DNA of 64,000 nt, from the NCBI GenBank assembly GCA_017451525.1, contig JAFTOD010000005.1, forward strand, positions 310,001 to 374,000. Reading direction: 5' to 3'. This document shows, in pieces, positions 32,693 through 42,037 of the stretch. Numbering within the stretch: position 1 is the first letter of the stretch; each line of letters begins with the position of its first letter. This DNA comes from Paludibacteraceae bacterium. GTDB taxonomy: Bacteria > Bacteroidota > Bacteroidia > Bacteroidales > Paludibacteraceae. Below the pieces are notes generated by a model. It was given only the letters and a program-made list of their open reading frames with translations. It had not been told where the DNA came from and made no database searches. A program made the position numbers and the translations under genes.

Positions 32693-33712
32693 TTACACTT
32701 TCTTCTCCAATTCTTGCAGGCGTTTCATGATGTCGGGGAGGTTCTTAAAGCCGACAATGCTGCGGCGCCAGTTCATCGCATCGATGATAGGCGACCCCTG
32801 GTACATACCCGCCTTGCGGACATTGCTTGGGATACCTGATTGTGCACCAAAAATGCAATTATCAGCGATTTCAAGGTGCCCCGCCACACCTACTTGTCCT
32901 GCAAGGATACAATGACCACCAATCTTTGACGAACCAGCAATGCCTACTTGTGAGCAGAGGAAAGTGCTCTCGCCTACTTCCACATTATGCGCTACCTGCA
33001 CAAGGTTGTCTATCTTTGCATTACGGCGAACAATAGTAGAACCCATCATTGCACGATCAACAGTCGTATTAGCACCAATCTCCACATCGTCTTCAATAAT
33101 CACATTGCCAATCTGTGGGAGTTTCTGATTTACACCCTTCGCATCGGGTTCAAAACCAAAACCATCGCTACCAATGACCACACCTGCGTGCAAGATACAA
33201 TCGTTGCCCACAACGCAGTTGTAATACACCTTCACGCCCGAATAAAGGATGGTATTATCACCAATTCGCACATTATCACCGATATAGGTATGCGGATAGA
33301 TTTGCACGCCTTTGCCCAGTTGCACATTCTTGCCGATATACGCAAATGCTCCGATATAGGCATCTTCGGGCACAGTAACGCCTTCGCTGATGAAAGAGGG
33401 CTGCTCTACGCCTTGCTTGGCAGGATTCATGGCTTTTGCCACGAGTGCAAGCAGTTGGCCCATCGCTGCGCGAGCATTCTCCACGCGGATAAGAGTGGCA
33501 TTAGTAGAACCAGAAAACTCGATGGAATCGGTCATAAGTACCACACTGGCACCCGTTTGAGGCAAGTGCGGTAAGTACTTGGCATCGCAGAGGAAAGTGA
33601 GTTGTCCCTCTTTGGCACTTTCGATAGAGCCCACGTCCCAAACTTGGCGATTGGCATCGCCTGTAATCTTACCGCCAAGCAGTGCGGCTATTTGTTGTGC
33701 AGAAAACTTCAT
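32693..33712 (-). CDS. lpxD: UDP-3-O-acylglucosamine N-acyltransferase
   Basis: 339 residues with the N-terminal uridine-binding domain ([12 protein letters not shown]) and a left-handed beta-helix of hexapeptide repeats ([20 protein letters not shown] and further). The catalytic His lies in [13 protein letters not shown]. It adds the second acyl chain in lipid A synthesis (third LpxA-C-D step) in the cytosol. It follows the HD-domain gene by 31 bases, an arrangement usual in Bacteroidales. In relatives lpxC-fabZ and lpxA normally come next; here the DGR template lies at that place, so the cluster has been broken. Confidence 0.95.
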   Translation of the reverse strand: MKFSAQQIAALLGGKITGDANRQVWDVGSIESAKEGQLTFLCDAKYLPHLPQTGASVVLMTDSIEFSGSTNATLIRVENARAAMGQLLALVAKAMNPAKQGVEQPSFISEGVTVPEDAYIGAFAYIGKNVQLGKGVQIYPHTYIGDNVRIGDNTILYSGVKVYYNCVVGNDCILHAGVVIGSDGFGFEPDAKGVNQKLPQIGNVIIEDDVEIGANTTVDRAMMGSTIVRRNAKIDNLVQVAHNVEVGESTFLCSQVGIAGSSKIGGHCILAGQVGVAGHLEIADNCIFGAQSGIPSNVRKAGMYQGSPIIDAMNWRRSIVGFKNLPDIMKRLQELEKKV

Positions 33713-33743
33713 AATAAAGTGAACGGTGAAAACTGATAAGTTA

Positions 33744-34979
33744 TTATTTCATTCTAAATAAGTAGCGTTTTTGTGGTTTGTAAGTGAGGGTTTCCATGTT
33801 GAGCATATCGGAAGCCTCGGCGATATCGCGAACCGTACCATCCTTGAGAAGAATACCGATGGATTCGCCCTTTTCGCTATAGGTATTCGATGTAGAGATA
33901 TGCTCCACAAAGAAGTATGCTCCTTCCTCAGGGCTAATGCCAAAGCGAGTGGCATATTCTTGAGATAACTCTTCGCGTTCGGCTGTTGTGAGCGGTTGTT
34001 CAAGGAGATTACCTTTGAAGAGGTTGCGATTGGTGAAACATTCGCACAAGATACGAAGCACTTTGTCATCGCTATTCGCCCAAACCTTGATGGCAGAGAG
34101 GAGATCAGAGTCGTCTAATTGGGCATAATGAGCGAGTAAAATGGAACTGTTTTGTATGTTCGATTGCAGAAAATAATGCAACGCAGGCGAAGCAAAAAGT
34201 TGTACACCAGCAGCTATTAAATGCTTAGCGCGAGTGAGGATTTTGATAAGTAGTTGTTCGGCTGCCACGCTGGTATGGTGCAGATATACTTGCCAATACA
34301 TCAGTCGGCGAGCTACGAGGAACTTCTCTACAGAATAAATACCTTTGGCTTCTACTACAAGGTGGTTGTCCACCACATTCATCATCTTAAGAATACGCGC
34401 ACTGGCTACACTACCTTCGGTCACTCCGCAGAAGAAGGAGTCACGACATAAATAATCCAAACGATCTACATCTAGCTGCGAAGAAATAAGCTGATGAAGA
34501 AAATGCTTTGGGTAGTTATCTTGGAAGATATCTATTGCAAGTGATAACACTTGTTCATAGTTTTCCGATTCAAGTTTTCCCATTTCACTTCTAATCTCCT
34601 GCATCATCATCAGACTGATGTCCTCGTGCGACATACCTTCGGGTAACATGCCTGCCTCCTCAAACACATGGGAGAAAGGACCATGACCAATATCGTGCAT
34701 AAGGATGGCAGCCATAGAAGCAGTGGCTTCATTGTCGGTAATCTCCACTCCTTTCTCACGGAGCGAAGTGATGGCCTCGTGCATGAGATGCATCGCTCCT
34801 AGCGAGTGTAAGAAGCGGCTATGCATCGCACCTGGATAGACAAAGAAACTCAAACCTAACTGACGAATGCGGTTGAGGCGTTGCATAAAAGGATGTTGCA
34901 AAATATGAAACAGTACACCATCGGGAATACTGAGGAAACCAAAAACAGGATCGTTGATAATTTTACGCGTCTTTGTCAT
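33744..34979 (-). CDS. HD-domain phosphohydrolase (dGTPase-like)
   Basis: 411 residues from the ATG at 34979 ([20 protein letters not shown]); the longer frame to 35126 covers the promoter. HD metal ligands are visible: [15 protein letters not shown] and [19 protein letters not shown], then a distal Asp in [18 protein letters not shown]. The family is related to SAMHD1/dGTPases and is a likely nucleotide phosphohydrolase; the exact substrate is unknown. It is divergently transcribed from the first deoxynucleoside kinase gene, and the two may balance deoxynucleotide pools. Confidence 0.88.
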   Translation of the reverse strand: MTKTRKIINDPVFGFLSIPDGVLFHILQHPFMQRLNRIRQLGLSFFVYPGAMHSRFLHSLGAMHLMHEAITSLREKGVEITDNEATASMAAILMHDIGHGPFSHVFEEAGMLPEGMSHEDISLMMMQEIRSEMGKLESENYEQVLSLAIDIFQDNYPKHFLHQLISSQLDVDRLDYLCRDSFFCGVTEGSVASARILKMMNVVDNHLVVEAKGIYSVEKFLVARRLMYWQVYLHHTSVAAEQLLIKILTRAKHLIAAGVQLFASPALHYFLQSNIQNSSILLAHYAQLDDSDLLSAIKVWANSDDKVLRILCECFTNRNLFKGNLLEQPLTTAEREELSQEYATRFGISPEEGAYFFVEHISTSNTYSEKGESIGILLKDGTVRDIAEASDMLNMETLTYKPQKRYLFRMK

Positions 34980-35023
34980 AGATTTACTCTCTAGTTCTCT
35001 ACATGAGTTTACTAAATAATGTG

Positions 35024-35055
35024 CAAAGGTACGGAAAAAATCACATGCATGCAAA
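35024..35055 (-). promoter_or_regulatory. Promoter of the HD gene and lpxD
   Basis: Minus-strand TTTGCATG (from 35055), 20 bases, TACCTTTG (35031-35024). It fixes the HD gene start at 34979. Confidence 0.8.
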
Positions 35056-35081
35056 TTTATTGGTAAAAAAGTTAATGGATA

Positions 35082-35113
35082 CTTGCGTATGTCTGTTATT
35101 TTTTGTAACTTTG
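35082..35113 (+). promoter_or_regulatory. Promoter of the first deoxynucleoside kinase
   Basis: CTTG at 35082-35085, 20 bases, TAACTTTG at 35106-35113. The start codon at 35125 is only 11 bases beyond, so the mRNA has almost no leader. Confidence 0.7.
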
Positions 35114-35124
35114 CACCGAAAATC

Positions 35125-35766
35125 ATGTATATAGCGATTTCGGGAAATATTGGTGCAGGGAAAACAACATTGACAAAGATGTTGGCGAAGTACTATGGCT
35201 GGGAACCAAGATTCGAGTCGGTGAGTTTTAATCCGTATTTGGAAGATTATTACACCGACATCGAACGTTGGTCGTTTGCCGTAGAGACATATTTCTTGAA
35301 GGAGCGTTTCAAAGATATGCTCCGCATCAACGAGGTGGGGCACACCATAGTACAAGATAGAAGTATATTTGAAGGTGTGTACGTGTTTGTAACCAACAAC
35401 TATATGCGGGGCGACTTGTCCGAGCGTGATTATCAGACATATATGGAGCTGTTTGAACATATGAAGCGGATGATGAAGTTGCCCGATTTGATGATTTATC
35501 TGCGCAAATCAGTGCCTTCGCTCATCGCACAAATACAAAAACGTGGACGCGATTATGAAAAGACAATGCAGATAGATTATTTGCGCGATTTGAACGAACG
35601 ATACGAGGATTTTATCTTCAAACAATACGAAGGCAGAGTGCTGGTGATAGAGAGCGATGGGATGGATTTTGAGGGGAATGCTGAGGATTTTAGGAAGGTG
35701 ATCAATAAGATAGATGCGGAGCTGTTTGGGCTTTTTAGTGCCGAAGCATTTGCTTCGGGTACGTAG
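35125..35766 (+). CDS. Deoxynucleoside kinase (copy 1)
   Basis: 213 residues from ATG 35125, chosen because the upstream frame (from 35083) overlaps the promoter and the protein then starts YIAISGNIGAGKTTL, the P-loop. Other kinase signatures: QDRSIFEGVYVF (DRS/ERS motif) and LPDLMIYLRKSV, with RGRDYEKTMQIDYL. It phosphorylates deoxynucleosides for salvage. A paralogue follows after 157 bases, and such pairs with different base preference are known in Bacteroidota. The last residues (EAFASGT) and the stop are encoded by a CCGAAGC-ATTT-GCTTCGG hairpin repeat, so the natural C-terminus has been altered. Confidence 0.9.
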   Translation: MYIAISGNIGAGKTTLTKMLAKYYGWEPRFESVSFNPYLEDYYTDIERWSFAVETYFLKERFKDMLRINEVGHTIVQDRSIFEGVYVFVTNNYMRGDLSERDYQTYMELFEHMKRMMKLPDLMIYLRKSVPSLIAQIQKRGRDYEKTMQIDYLRDLNERYEDFIFKQYEGRVLVIESDGMDFEGNAEDFRKVINKIDAELFGLFSAEAFASGT

Positions 35767-35916
35767 GTGGTCGCCGTAGGCGACGAAAATGGCACCTATG
35801 GTGCGAACTGGGGTCTTCGACGAAAATTACGTAAAACCACATTTCGTAAGCGAAGCGCACCATCAACGCGAAGCCAACAACGTGAGCGAAGCGAACTAAT
35901 AACATGAACAAAGTGA
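35741..35916. repeat. Mini-hairpin and 22-bp repeat block between the kinase genes
   Basis: Consecutive hairpins CCGAAGC/GCTTCGG, GTCGCC-GTA-GGCGAC and GGCACC-TAT-GGTGC. They are followed by CGCGAAGCCAA (as in clpB) and two diverged 22-base units, AACGTGAGCGAAGCGAACTA.. and AACATGAACAAAGTGAATTA.., running to just before the second kinase start at 35924. Confidence 0.7.
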
Positions 35917-35923
35917 ATTAATT

Positions 35924-36574
35924 ATGCATATAGCAGTAGCAGGAAATATTGGTTGCGGCAAGACGACGCTGACCAACATGCTCGCCAAACATTATGGTTG
36001 GGAGCCACGTTTTGAGAGTGTGGAGTTTAATCCTTACTTGGAAGATTTTTATGCGGATATGGGCCGCTGGTCGTTTAACTTGCAAGTCTATTTCTTGAAC
36101 AAACGCTTCAAGGATGTGGTGGATATTTCGAAAGAAGATAAATATATCATCCAAGACCGCACTATCTACGAAGATGCACGTATCTTTGCGCCCAACTTGC
36201 ACCGTCAAGGGTATATGTCGGACCGCGACTTCGATAACTACCGCGATCTCTTCGACCTGATGATGTCGCTCGTGAAGATGCCTGACTTGATGATTTATAT
36301 CCGCTCAACTATTCCTAACTTGGTGGCACAGATTCAGAAACGTGGTCGTGCTTACGAAGCAAGTATGCGTATTGACTATTTGCAGGGATTGAACGAACTC
36401 TACGAGAACTGGATTGCTGATTACAAGGGCAAACTACTGATTATAGATGGTGATACGATTAAGTTCGGCGATAATCCAGAAGACTTCCGCCATGTTACCG
36501 ACCGCATTGATGCGGAACTCTTTGGCTTGTTCCCATTTGAGAAAACGGAAGAAAGAGGAAAAGAGGTGAAGTAA
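35924..36574 (+). CDS. Deoxynucleoside kinase (copy 2)
   Basis: 216 residues. P-loop AGNIGCGKTTLTNMLAKHYG, QDRTIYEDARIFAPN, LPDLMIY-type segment (MPDLMIYIRSTI), and RGRAYEASMRIDYLQGL. About half of the residues match copy 1, so the two arose by duplication but have had time to diverge. Members of this family in Bacteroidota split into deoxyadenosine- and deoxyguanosine/deoxycytidine-preferring types; sequence alone does not tell which is which here. Confidence 0.92.
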   Translation: MHIAVAGNIGCGKTTLTNMLAKHYGWEPRFESVEFNPYLEDFYADMGRWSFNLQVYFLNKRFKDVVDISKEDKYIIQDRTIYEDARIFAPNLHRQGYMSDRDFDNYRDLFDLMMSLVKMPDLMIYIRSTIPNLVAQIQKRGRAYEASMRIDYLQGLNELYENWIADYKGKLLIIDGDTIKFGDNPEDFRHVTDRIDAELFGLFPFEKTEERGKEVK

Positions 36575-36576
36575 AC

Positions 36577-36609
36577 CCCACCTAGCCTCCCCTCAAGGGG
36601 GGGGGAGGT
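36577..36609. repeat. C-rich/G-rich inverted repeat with nine-G run
   Basis: CCTCCCC-TCAA-GGGG, with the G run extended to nine, then AGG. It resembles the CCTAGCCTCCCCTC elements that I recall as intergenic repeats in other Bacteroidota. It may end the kinase transcript. The G run is prone to length errors. Confidence 0.55.
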
Positions 36610-36617
36610 TTGTGTAT

Positions 36618-37577
36618 ATGATTAAGCGATTTTTGGATCATATTGCGATAGAGAAACGATATTCACCACGGACTGTAAAAGAGTATGGAGATGACTTGCG
36701 AGCGTGGTGCGCGTTCTTGGGGTGGGAGATTGAGGATTTTGACCCAAAACAATTAGACGCAGAGGATGTGAAGGCGTGGATGCTGCAGATGTTAGAAGAT
36801 GGGCAGTCGCCGCGTAGCGTAAAACGCAGACTATCAGCAGTGAAGAGCTTGTATCGGTTTTTGCTAGGTTTAGGATTAGTGAAAATCAATATTACGAGCA
36901 AGGTGATGCTTCCGAAAGTAGATAAACCCCTTCCAATATTCTTTCGTGAAAGTGAAATGCAGGCGTTTAAGAAGCAGAATAGGGTGCCGAAATATGACGA
37001 GGGGATGGATAAAGAAGACTGGTTGGAGGCGATGCGCGATTATCTGTTGGTAGAGATGTTGTACCAAACAGGAATGCGACGAGCAGAATTGGCAGCATTG
37101 GAAGATAAGGATGTGGACATACAAGGACGGCAGATTAGGGTGTTTGGAAAGCGAAGAAAAGAGCGGATGGTGCCGATGGGTGAGCAACTGGCGCAAGAAA
37201 TAGAGGCATATTTGCGGGTAAAACAAGAAATATTGTATGGACATGAAGGGTTTGGCATATTTCTTGTACGAAAAAAGAGAAACGGAGAATGGGTTGCCTT
37301 GGGTGCTGCGGGGATATATAATGTGGTACGCGCGCGTATGGGAGATGTGAGCACATTGAAGAAACATTCACCACACGTATTGAGACATACGTTCGCAACA
37401 ACGATGCTCAACAACGGGGCAGATATACGATCGATACAAACACTACTGGGACATTCGAGTTTGGAAGCGACGCAGGTATATACCCATACGACTTTCGAAC
37501 AGATGAAAGAGGTATATGAGACGGCGCATCCGCGTTCGTTGACTCGGGAGTCCAAAGTCGGGAATCAAGACGAATAG
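36618..37577 (+). CDS. Xer-type tyrosine recombinase
   Basis: 319 residues from ATG 36618 (GTG 36612 possible). SAM-like N-terminal domain (FLDHIAIEKRYSPRTVKEY, RSVKRRLSAVKSLYRFL). Catalytic residues: Arg in QTGMRRAELAAL, Lys in GKRRKERMVP, His-x-x-Arg in PHVLRHTFAT, His in LLGHSSLEATQ, and Tyr in VYTHTTFEQM. XerC/XerD resolve chromosome dimers at dif. Its place before hpf, the tRNAs and tuf is the usual housekeeping location in Bacteroidales, so it is unlikely to be a mobile-element integrase. The last residues (TRESKVGNQDE) come from a 7-bp TCGGGAA array and look like a late addition. Confidence 0.9.
   Translation: MIKRFLDHIAIEKRYSPRTVKEYGDDLRAWCAFLGWEIEDFDPKQLDAEDVKAWMLQMLEDGQSPRSVKRRLSAVKSLYRFLLGLGLVKINITSKVMLPKVDKPLPIFFRESEMQAFKKQNRVPKYDEGMDKEDWLEAMRDYLLVEMLYQTGMRRAELAALEDKDVDIQGRQIRVFGKRRKERMVPMGEQLAQEIEAYLRVKQEILYGHEGFGIFLVRKKRNGEWVALGAAGIYNVVRARMGDVSTLKKHSPHVLRHTFATTMLNNGADIRSIQTLLGHSSLEATQVYTHTTFEQMKEVYETAHPRSLTRESKVGNQDE
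37544..37571. repeat. 7-bp TCGGGAA array at the recombinase 3' end
   Basis: Four units: TCGGGAG, TCCAAAG, TCGGGAA, TCAAGAC, reaching to the stop codon. Confidence 0.7.
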
Positions 37578-37624
37578 CCAAGTGTAAGCTTGGGTGAATA
37601 ATAATAACTTAACCAATAAAAAAA

Positions 37625-37630
37625 AGGAGG
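37625..37630 (+). promoter_or_regulatory. Strong Shine-Dalgarno site of hpf
   Basis: AGGAGG four bases before the ATG at 37635. Such perfect sites are rare in this window, where most genes have A-rich leaders as usual in Bacteroidota. Confidence 0.7.
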
Positions 37631-37634
37631 ACTT

Positions 37635-37922
37635 ATGAAACTGAACGTAAAAGCTGTGAACTTCGAGATTGCAGATCGCCTCGAGAAACACATTGAGAAG
37701 AAAACTAAACGCTATGAGAAGTTGCTCCCAGAGTCCGCAGAGATGGAGATTCAGTTGACGGTCGTAAAACCAGAAACGAATCTTAATAAGGAAACGCACG
37801 TGCGCGTAGTGGGTTTTGGCGCAGAGTTATTTGCCCAAAAAGTATGTGATACTTTTGAAGAGGGAATAGATGATTGCCTAGAAGCTATTGAGAAACAATT
37901 GGAAAAACGCAAAGATAAGTAA
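37635..37922 (+). CDS. hpf: Ribosome hibernation-promoting factor, short form
   Basis: 95 residues. The HPF/RaiA fold is visible: KLNVKAVNFEIADRLEKHIE, KKTKRYEKLLPESAEMEIQL, and DDCLEAIEKQLEKRKDK. It binds the decoding region of the 30S subunit when growth slows and stabilises inactive ribosomes. It sits between the Xer recombinase gene and the tRNA-tuf block, the common order in Bacteroidales. It ends at its own terminator (37947-37971). Confidence 0.92.
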   Translation: MKLNVKAVNFEIADRLEKHIEKKTKRYEKLLPESAEMEIQLTVVKPETNLNKETHVRVVGFGAELFAQKVCDTFEEGIDDCLEAIEKQLEKRKDK

Positions 37923-37946
37923 AAAATAGATTGAATTTTCATGTGA

Positions 37947-37971
37947 GAGGGGCGAAAAAGCCCCTCTTTTT
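37947..37971 (+). terminator. Intrinsic terminator of hpf
   Basis: GAGGGGC (37947-37953) with GCCCCTC (37960-37966), loop of A-rich bases, then five T. Confidence 0.85.
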
Positions 37972-38012
37972 ATGAAAAAATACAGAAAAAATGCATTTTT
38001 TTTGGAAAATAT

Positions 38013-38043
38013 TTTGTCAGTTAAAAAAAATGTAGTACCTTTG
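38013..38043 (+). promoter_or_regulatory. Promoter of the tRNA-tuf block
   Basis: TTTG at 38013-38016 and TACCTTTG at 38036-38043, 19 bases apart. Confidence 0.75.
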
Positions 38044-38096
38044 CACCGCTTTTCCGCCGACGTGTAACAAGGCGTGGCAAAAAGTACGTAAGACCC

Positions 38097-38173
38097 GCCT
38101 CTTTAGCTCAGTTGGCCAGAGCACGTGATTTGTAATCTCGGGGTCGTTGGTTCGAATCCGACAAGAGGCTCCA
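38097..38173 (+). tRNA. tRNA-Thr (anticodon TGT)
   Basis: Acceptor GCCTCTT/AAGAGGC, T arm with TTCGAATC, anticodon loop TTTGTAA, and an encoded CCA. The anticodon stem has a T-T pair, as I recall for this tRNA in other Bacteroidota. Confidence 0.93.
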
Positions 38174-38196
38174 AAACGAACATTGAAATAGATATT

Positions 38197-38279
38197 GGGA
38201 GTATTCCAGAGCGGCCAAATGGGGCAGACTGTAAATCTGCTGGTTTTCACCTTCGGTGGTTCGAATCCATCTGCTCCCA
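38197..38279 (+). tRNA. tRNA-Tyr (anticodon GTA)
   Basis: Acceptor GGGAGTA/TGCTCCC, anticodon GTA at 38231-38233, and the long variable arm of tRNA-Tyr. CCA not encoded. Confidence 0.93.
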
Positions 38280-38316
38280 CAACTTAACTAACCGTCGCGG
38301 AAGTCGTGGTTAATTC

Positions 38317-38389
38317 GCGGAAATAGCTCAGTCGATAGAGCACTAGCCTTCCAAGCTGGGGGTCGCGGGTTTGAGCCCCGTTTTCCGCT
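38317..38389 (+). tRNA. tRNA-Gly (anticodon TCC)
   Basis: Acceptor GCGGAAA/TTTCCGC, anticodon TCC at 38350-38352. CCA not encoded. Confidence 0.93.
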
Positions 38390-38443
38390 CAATTTTTATT
38401 TATACACTCGTATATTCGAGTAGTGGCGAACGTGGTTCGTGTT

Positions 38444-38515
<72 letters not shown>

Positions 38516-38630
38516 CAAACACATAATACCGTGAGGTACTTCCGCTATATGGGAGTATTGCGGTGTGTAAAGAAAGTAAGTAAAAAATACATTAGTATTA
38601 ACGTTAATAACTAAAAATTATTCTAGAATT

Positions 38631-39818
38631 ATGGCAAAAGAAAAATTTGACCGTTCGAAACCACACGTGAACATTGGTACAATTGGTCACGTTGATCACG
38701 GTAAAACTACTTTGACCGCTGCTATTACAACTGTATTGGCTGCTAAGGGTCTTTCTGAGCTTCGTTCATTCGACTCTATCGACAATGCTCCAGAGGAGAA
38801 AGAGCGTGGTATTACTATCAACACTGCACACGTTGAGTATCAAACCGCTAACCGTCACTACGCTCACGTTGACTGCCCTGGTCACGCTGACTACGTAAAG
38901 AACATGGTTACTGGTGCTGCTCAAATGGACGGCGCTATCATCGTAGTAGCTGCTACTGATGGTCCTATGCCTCAAACACGTGAGCACATCCTTTTGGCTC
39001 GTCAGGTGAACGTTCCTTCATTGGTTGTGTTTATGAACAAGTGCGACCTTGTTGATGACGCTGAGATGCTTGACCTCGTTGAGATGGAGATGCGTGAGCT
39101 TCTTTCATTCTATGAGTTCGACGGCGACAATACTCCTATCATCCGTGGTTCTGCTCTTGGTGCGTTGAACGCAGTTCCAGAGTGGGAGGAAAAAGTTATG
39201 GAGTTGATGGAAGCTTGCGACACATGGATCCAATTGCCTCCACGCGCTGTTGACAAACCATTCTTGATGCCAGTTGAGGACGTATTCTCAATCACTGGTC
39301 GTGGTACTGTAGCAACAGGTCGTATCGAGACAGGTATCGTGAAAGTTGGTGACGAAGTCCAATTGATCGGTCTTGGCGCAGAGGGTAAGAAGTCAGTTGT
39401 AACTGGTGTTGAGATGTTCCGTAAGTTGCTTGACCAAGGTGAGGCTGGTGATAACGTAGGTTTGCTCCTCCGTGGTATCGACAAAGACGAGGTTCGTCGT
39501 GGTATGGTAATCACCCACCCAGGTGTGGTTAAACCATATAGCGAGTTCAAGGCTTCTGTTTATATCTTGAAGAAAGAGGAAGGTGGTCGTCACACTCCAT
39601 TCCACAACCACTATCGTCCACAATTCTACATCCGTACTATGGACGTAACTGGCGAGATCACTTTGCCAGAGGGTACTGAGATGGTAATGCCAGGTGACAA
39701 CTTGGAGATTCAAGTTAAGTTGATCTACCCAGTTGCTTGCTCTGAGGGTCTTCGTTTCGCTATCCGCGAGGGTGGTCGTACCGTAGGTTCTGGTCAGATT
39801 ACCAAATTGATTGACTAA
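38631..39818 (+). CDS. tuf: Elongation factor Tu
   Basis: 395 residues, full length. G motifs: [25 protein letters not shown], and GSALGAL. Domain 2 and 3 hallmarks such as [17 protein letters not shown] and [14 protein letters not shown]. It carries aminoacyl-tRNA to the ribosome as a GTP complex. Codon use is strongly biased (highly expressed). It follows four tRNA genes and precedes tRNA-Trp and secE, the normal order. Confidence 0.98.
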   Translation: MAKEKFDRSKPHVNIGTIGHVDHGKTTLTAAITTVLAAKGLSELRSFDSIDNAPEEKERGITINTAHVEYQTANRHYAHVDCPGHADYVKNMVTGAAQMDGAIIVVAATDGPMPQTREHILLARQVNVPSLVVFMNKCDLVDDAEMLDLVEMEMRELLSFYEFDGDNTPIIRGSALGALNAVPEWEEKVMELMEACDTWIQLPPRAVDKPFLMPVEDVFSITGRGTVATGRIETGIVKVGDEVQLIGLGAEGKKSVVTGVEMFRKLLDQGEAGDNVGLLLRGIDKDEVRRGMVITHPGVVKPYSEFKASVYILKKEEGGRHTPFHNHYRPQFYIRTMDVTGEITLPEGTEMVMPGDNLEIQVKLIYPVACSEGLRFAIREGGRTVGSGQITKLID

Positions 39819-39837
39819 TATTTAGGTCAATGATAAA

Positions 39838-39871
39838 TGATTGCCGAAGTTTCGGCTTCGGCAATCAATTT
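39838..39871 (+). terminator. Hairpin terminator after tuf
   Basis: A perfect 12-bp stem (39838-39849 with 39856-39867), loop TTTCGG, then ATTT. The T tract is short, and tRNA-Trp begins right after, so it may be a processing or partial termination site. Confidence 0.6.
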
Positions 39872-39942
39872 ACGGAAGTCTTCTAATGGTAAGAAAGCGG
39901 TCTCCAAAACCGTCAATGTGGGTTCGATTCCTGCCTTCCGTG
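39872..39942 (+). tRNA. tRNA-Trp (anticodon CCA)
   Basis: Acceptor ACGGAAG/CTTCCGT, anticodon loop CTCCAAA, T arm GGTTCGATTCC. CCA end not encoded. Between tuf and secE as in many bacteria. Confidence 0.93.
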
Positions 39943-40035
39943 CTGTTACATGACATAGCTTCCATCTGACTTCAGCAACTGCTGAGGCCAGATGTTTGGC
40001 GCGAAATAAGTACAATAGAAAAAACAACTACTGAT

Positions 40036-40224
40036 ATGAAGTTTGTAGAAAACCTAAAAGAGTCTTACACGGAGTTGGTTCACAAGGTGAGTTGGCCTAC
40101 GCGTAAGGAGTTGTCCAAGAGTGCAGTGCTAGTGTTGATTGCTTCCATAATACTGGCGCTCATTGTATGGCTCATGGATTTTTGCTTTGAGTCAATCATG
40201 ACATTTGTTTACGGCTTGTTCTAA
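40036..40224 (+). CDS. secE: Preprotein translocase subunit SecE
   Basis: 62 residues, the short single-span form. KESYTELVHKVSWPTRKEL is the conserved amphipathic helix, followed by one membrane segment (SAVLVLIASIILALIVWLM). It clamps the SecY channel. It is followed after 21 bases by nusG, the standard pairing. Confidence 0.95.
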   Translation: MKFVENLKESYTELVHKVSWPTRKELSKSAVLVLIASIILALIVWLMDFCFESIMTFVYGLF

Positions 40225-40245
40225 TTAATTAAAAGGAATTTGAAT

Positions 40246-40797
40246 ATGGCTGAGAACAATTACAAGTGGTATGTGCTCCGTGCAATAAGTGGAAAGGAGA
40301 ACAAGGTGAAAGAGTATATCGAAGGCGCCTTGGTAACTTCTACTTTGTTCAAAGAGTATGTGTCGCAAGTCTTGATTCCTACAGAGAAGGTGGTGGCATT
40401 GCGTGGAAACAAACGCGTGATTAAAGAACGCAATATGCTTCCAGGTTATGTGTTGGTGGAGTGTAACTTGACCGACGAGTGCTATCCATTGTTGCGTAAC
40501 ATCCCTAATGTCTTGGGTTTTTTGAGTGACGGTAAGTCGAGCACAAAACCCAAACCTGTTCCACAATCCGAGGTGAATCGCCTTGTTGGTGAAGTGGACG
40601 AGGCTGCTATTGAAGCAGTGTTGGATGAGACCTACTTGGTAGGCGAGCATGTTAAGGTAACCGATGGTCCTTTCAATGGTTTTGAAGGTGTCGTTAATGA
40701 GGTTGTCCAAGACAAGCGTAAACTCAAAGTGGTTGTTACAATCTTCGATCGTCAAACTCCATTGGAGTTAGGTTACGATCAGGTAGCAAAGGAGTAG
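40246..40797 (+). CDS. nusG: Transcription termination/antitermination factor NusG
   Basis: 183 residues from ATG 40246 (TTG 40240 is open but not needed). NGN domain: KWYVLRAISGKENKVKEYI and MLPGYVLVECNL, NVLGFLSDG. C-terminal KOW domain: GEHVKVTDGPFNGFEGVVNE. It binds RNA polymerase and couples it to Rho or the ribosome. Confidence 0.96.
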   Translation: MAENNYKWYVLRAISGKENKVKEYIEGALVTSTLFKEYVSQVLIPTEKVVALRGNKRVIKERNMLPGYVLVECNLTDECYPLLRNIPNVLGFLSDGKSSTKPKPVPQSEVNRLVGEVDEAAIEAVLDETYLVGEHVKVTDGPFNGFEGVVNEVVQDKRKLKVVVTIFDRQTPLELGYDQVAKE

Positions 40798-40878
40798 GAG
40801 GCACTGTTACGGGCCGTTGTACTACTCGATAGTTTCTTATTAACAAAACTATTAACAAAGTAAAACAAACAAAAAATT

Positions 40879-41301
40879 ATGGCTAAAGAAATTGCTGGAT
40901 TTATTAAACTCCAGATCAAGGGTGGCGCTGCTAATCCATCACCTCCAGTAGGTCCTGCTTTGGGTTCTAAGGGTGTGAACATTATGGAGTTTTGTAAACA
41001 ATTCAATGCCAGAACGCAGGAAAAAGCAGGTAAAGTGTTACCTGTTGTAATTACTGTTTACGCTGACAAAACATTCGACTTCGTTGTTAAAACTCCTCCT
41101 GTAGCAGTACAGTTGTTGGAGGCTGCTAAGGTTAAGAGTGGTTCAAACCAACCTAACCGTAACAAAGTGGCTACTATCACAGAGGAGCAAGTCGTTGCTA
41201 TTGCAACCGACAAGATGGTCGATTTGAACTGCTTTACCGTAGAAAGCGCCGTTAAGATGGTGAAAGGTACAGCACGTAGTATGGGTATTACCGTTAAATA
41301 A
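40879..41301 (+). CDS. rplK: 50S ribosomal protein L11
   Basis: 140 residues. [21 protein letters not shown] is the conserved N-domain motif; the C-domain ends [16 protein letters not shown]. It binds 23S rRNA at the GTPase centre. L1 follows after 19 bases. Confidence 0.97.
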   Translation: MAKEIAGFIKLQIKGGAANPSPPVGPALGSKGVNIMEFCKQFNARTQEKAGKVLPVVITVYADKTFDFVVKTPPVAVQLLEAAKVKSGSNQPNRNKVATITEEQVVAIATDKMVDLNCFTVESAVKMVKGTARSMGITVK

Positions 41302-41320
41302 TTAAACTTCAATCACTATT

Positions 41321-42013
41321 ATGGCAAAATTGACAAAAAATCAAAAGCTTGCTGCTGAGAAGATTGAAGCAGGTAAGTTCTACACAGTGGCTGAGGCTGC
41401 TGCGCTCGTAAAAGAAATTACGACTACAAAGTTCGATGCAAGCGTAGATATCGATGTACGTCTTGGTGTAGACCCACGTAAAGCTAACCAAATGGTTCGT
41501 GGCGTGGTAAGTTTGCCAAACGGTACAGGTAAAGAGGTTCGCGTTCTTGCATTGTGTACTCCCGACCAAGAGGCAGCTGCAAAAGAGGCAGGTGCTGATT
41601 ATGTAGGTTTGGATGAGTATATTGAGAAGATCAAAGGCGGTTGGACAGACATTGACGTGATCATCACTCAACCTCAAATCATGGGTAAGATTGGTGCTCT
41701 CGGTCGTGTACTTGGTCCTCGTGGCCTTATGCCTAACCCAAAATCAGGTACAGTGACAATGGATGTTGCTAAGGCTGTGAAAGAGGTTAAGCAAGGTAAG
41801 ATTGACTTCAAGGTGGATAAATTTGGTATTGTACATACCTCTATTGGTAAAGTAAGCTTTACTCCAGAGGCTATCGCACAAAACGCAAACGAGTTTATCC
41901 AAACGCTCATTAAGTTGAAACCTGCAGTAAGCAAAGGTACTTATATCAAGAGTATTTATCTTTCCAGTACAATGAGTCAAGGTATTAAGGTTGACCCAAA
42001 ATCAGCTGAGTAA
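41321..42013 (+). CDS. rplA: 50S ribosomal protein L1
   Basis: 230 residues, full length. Motifs [20 protein letters not shown] and [18 protein letters not shown]. It forms the L1 stalk at the exit site and, in many bacteria, represses its own mRNA; I did not find a clear L1 site in the short leader here. Confidence 0.97.
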   Translation: MAKLTKNQKLAAEKIEAGKFYTVAEAAALVKEITTTKFDASVDIDVRLGVDPRKANQMVRGVVSLPNGTGKEVRVLALCTPDQEAAAKEAGADYVGLDEYIEKIKGGWTDIDVIITQPQIMGKIGALGRVLGPRGLMPNPKSGTVTMDVAKAVKEVKQGKIDFKVDKFGIVHTSIGKVSFTPEAIAQNANEFIQTLIKLKPAVSKGTYIKSIYLSSTMSQGIKVDPKSAE

Positions 42014-42037
42014 TCAATTTAATTATTAAAGAGAATT

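Noticed and set aside
36618-37577. Tyrosine recombinase as integrase of a mobile element carrying the DGR
   Set aside because: It sits in the standard Xer - hpf - tRNA - tuf order, 4 kb from the DGR with housekeeping genes between, and no attachment repeats were seen.
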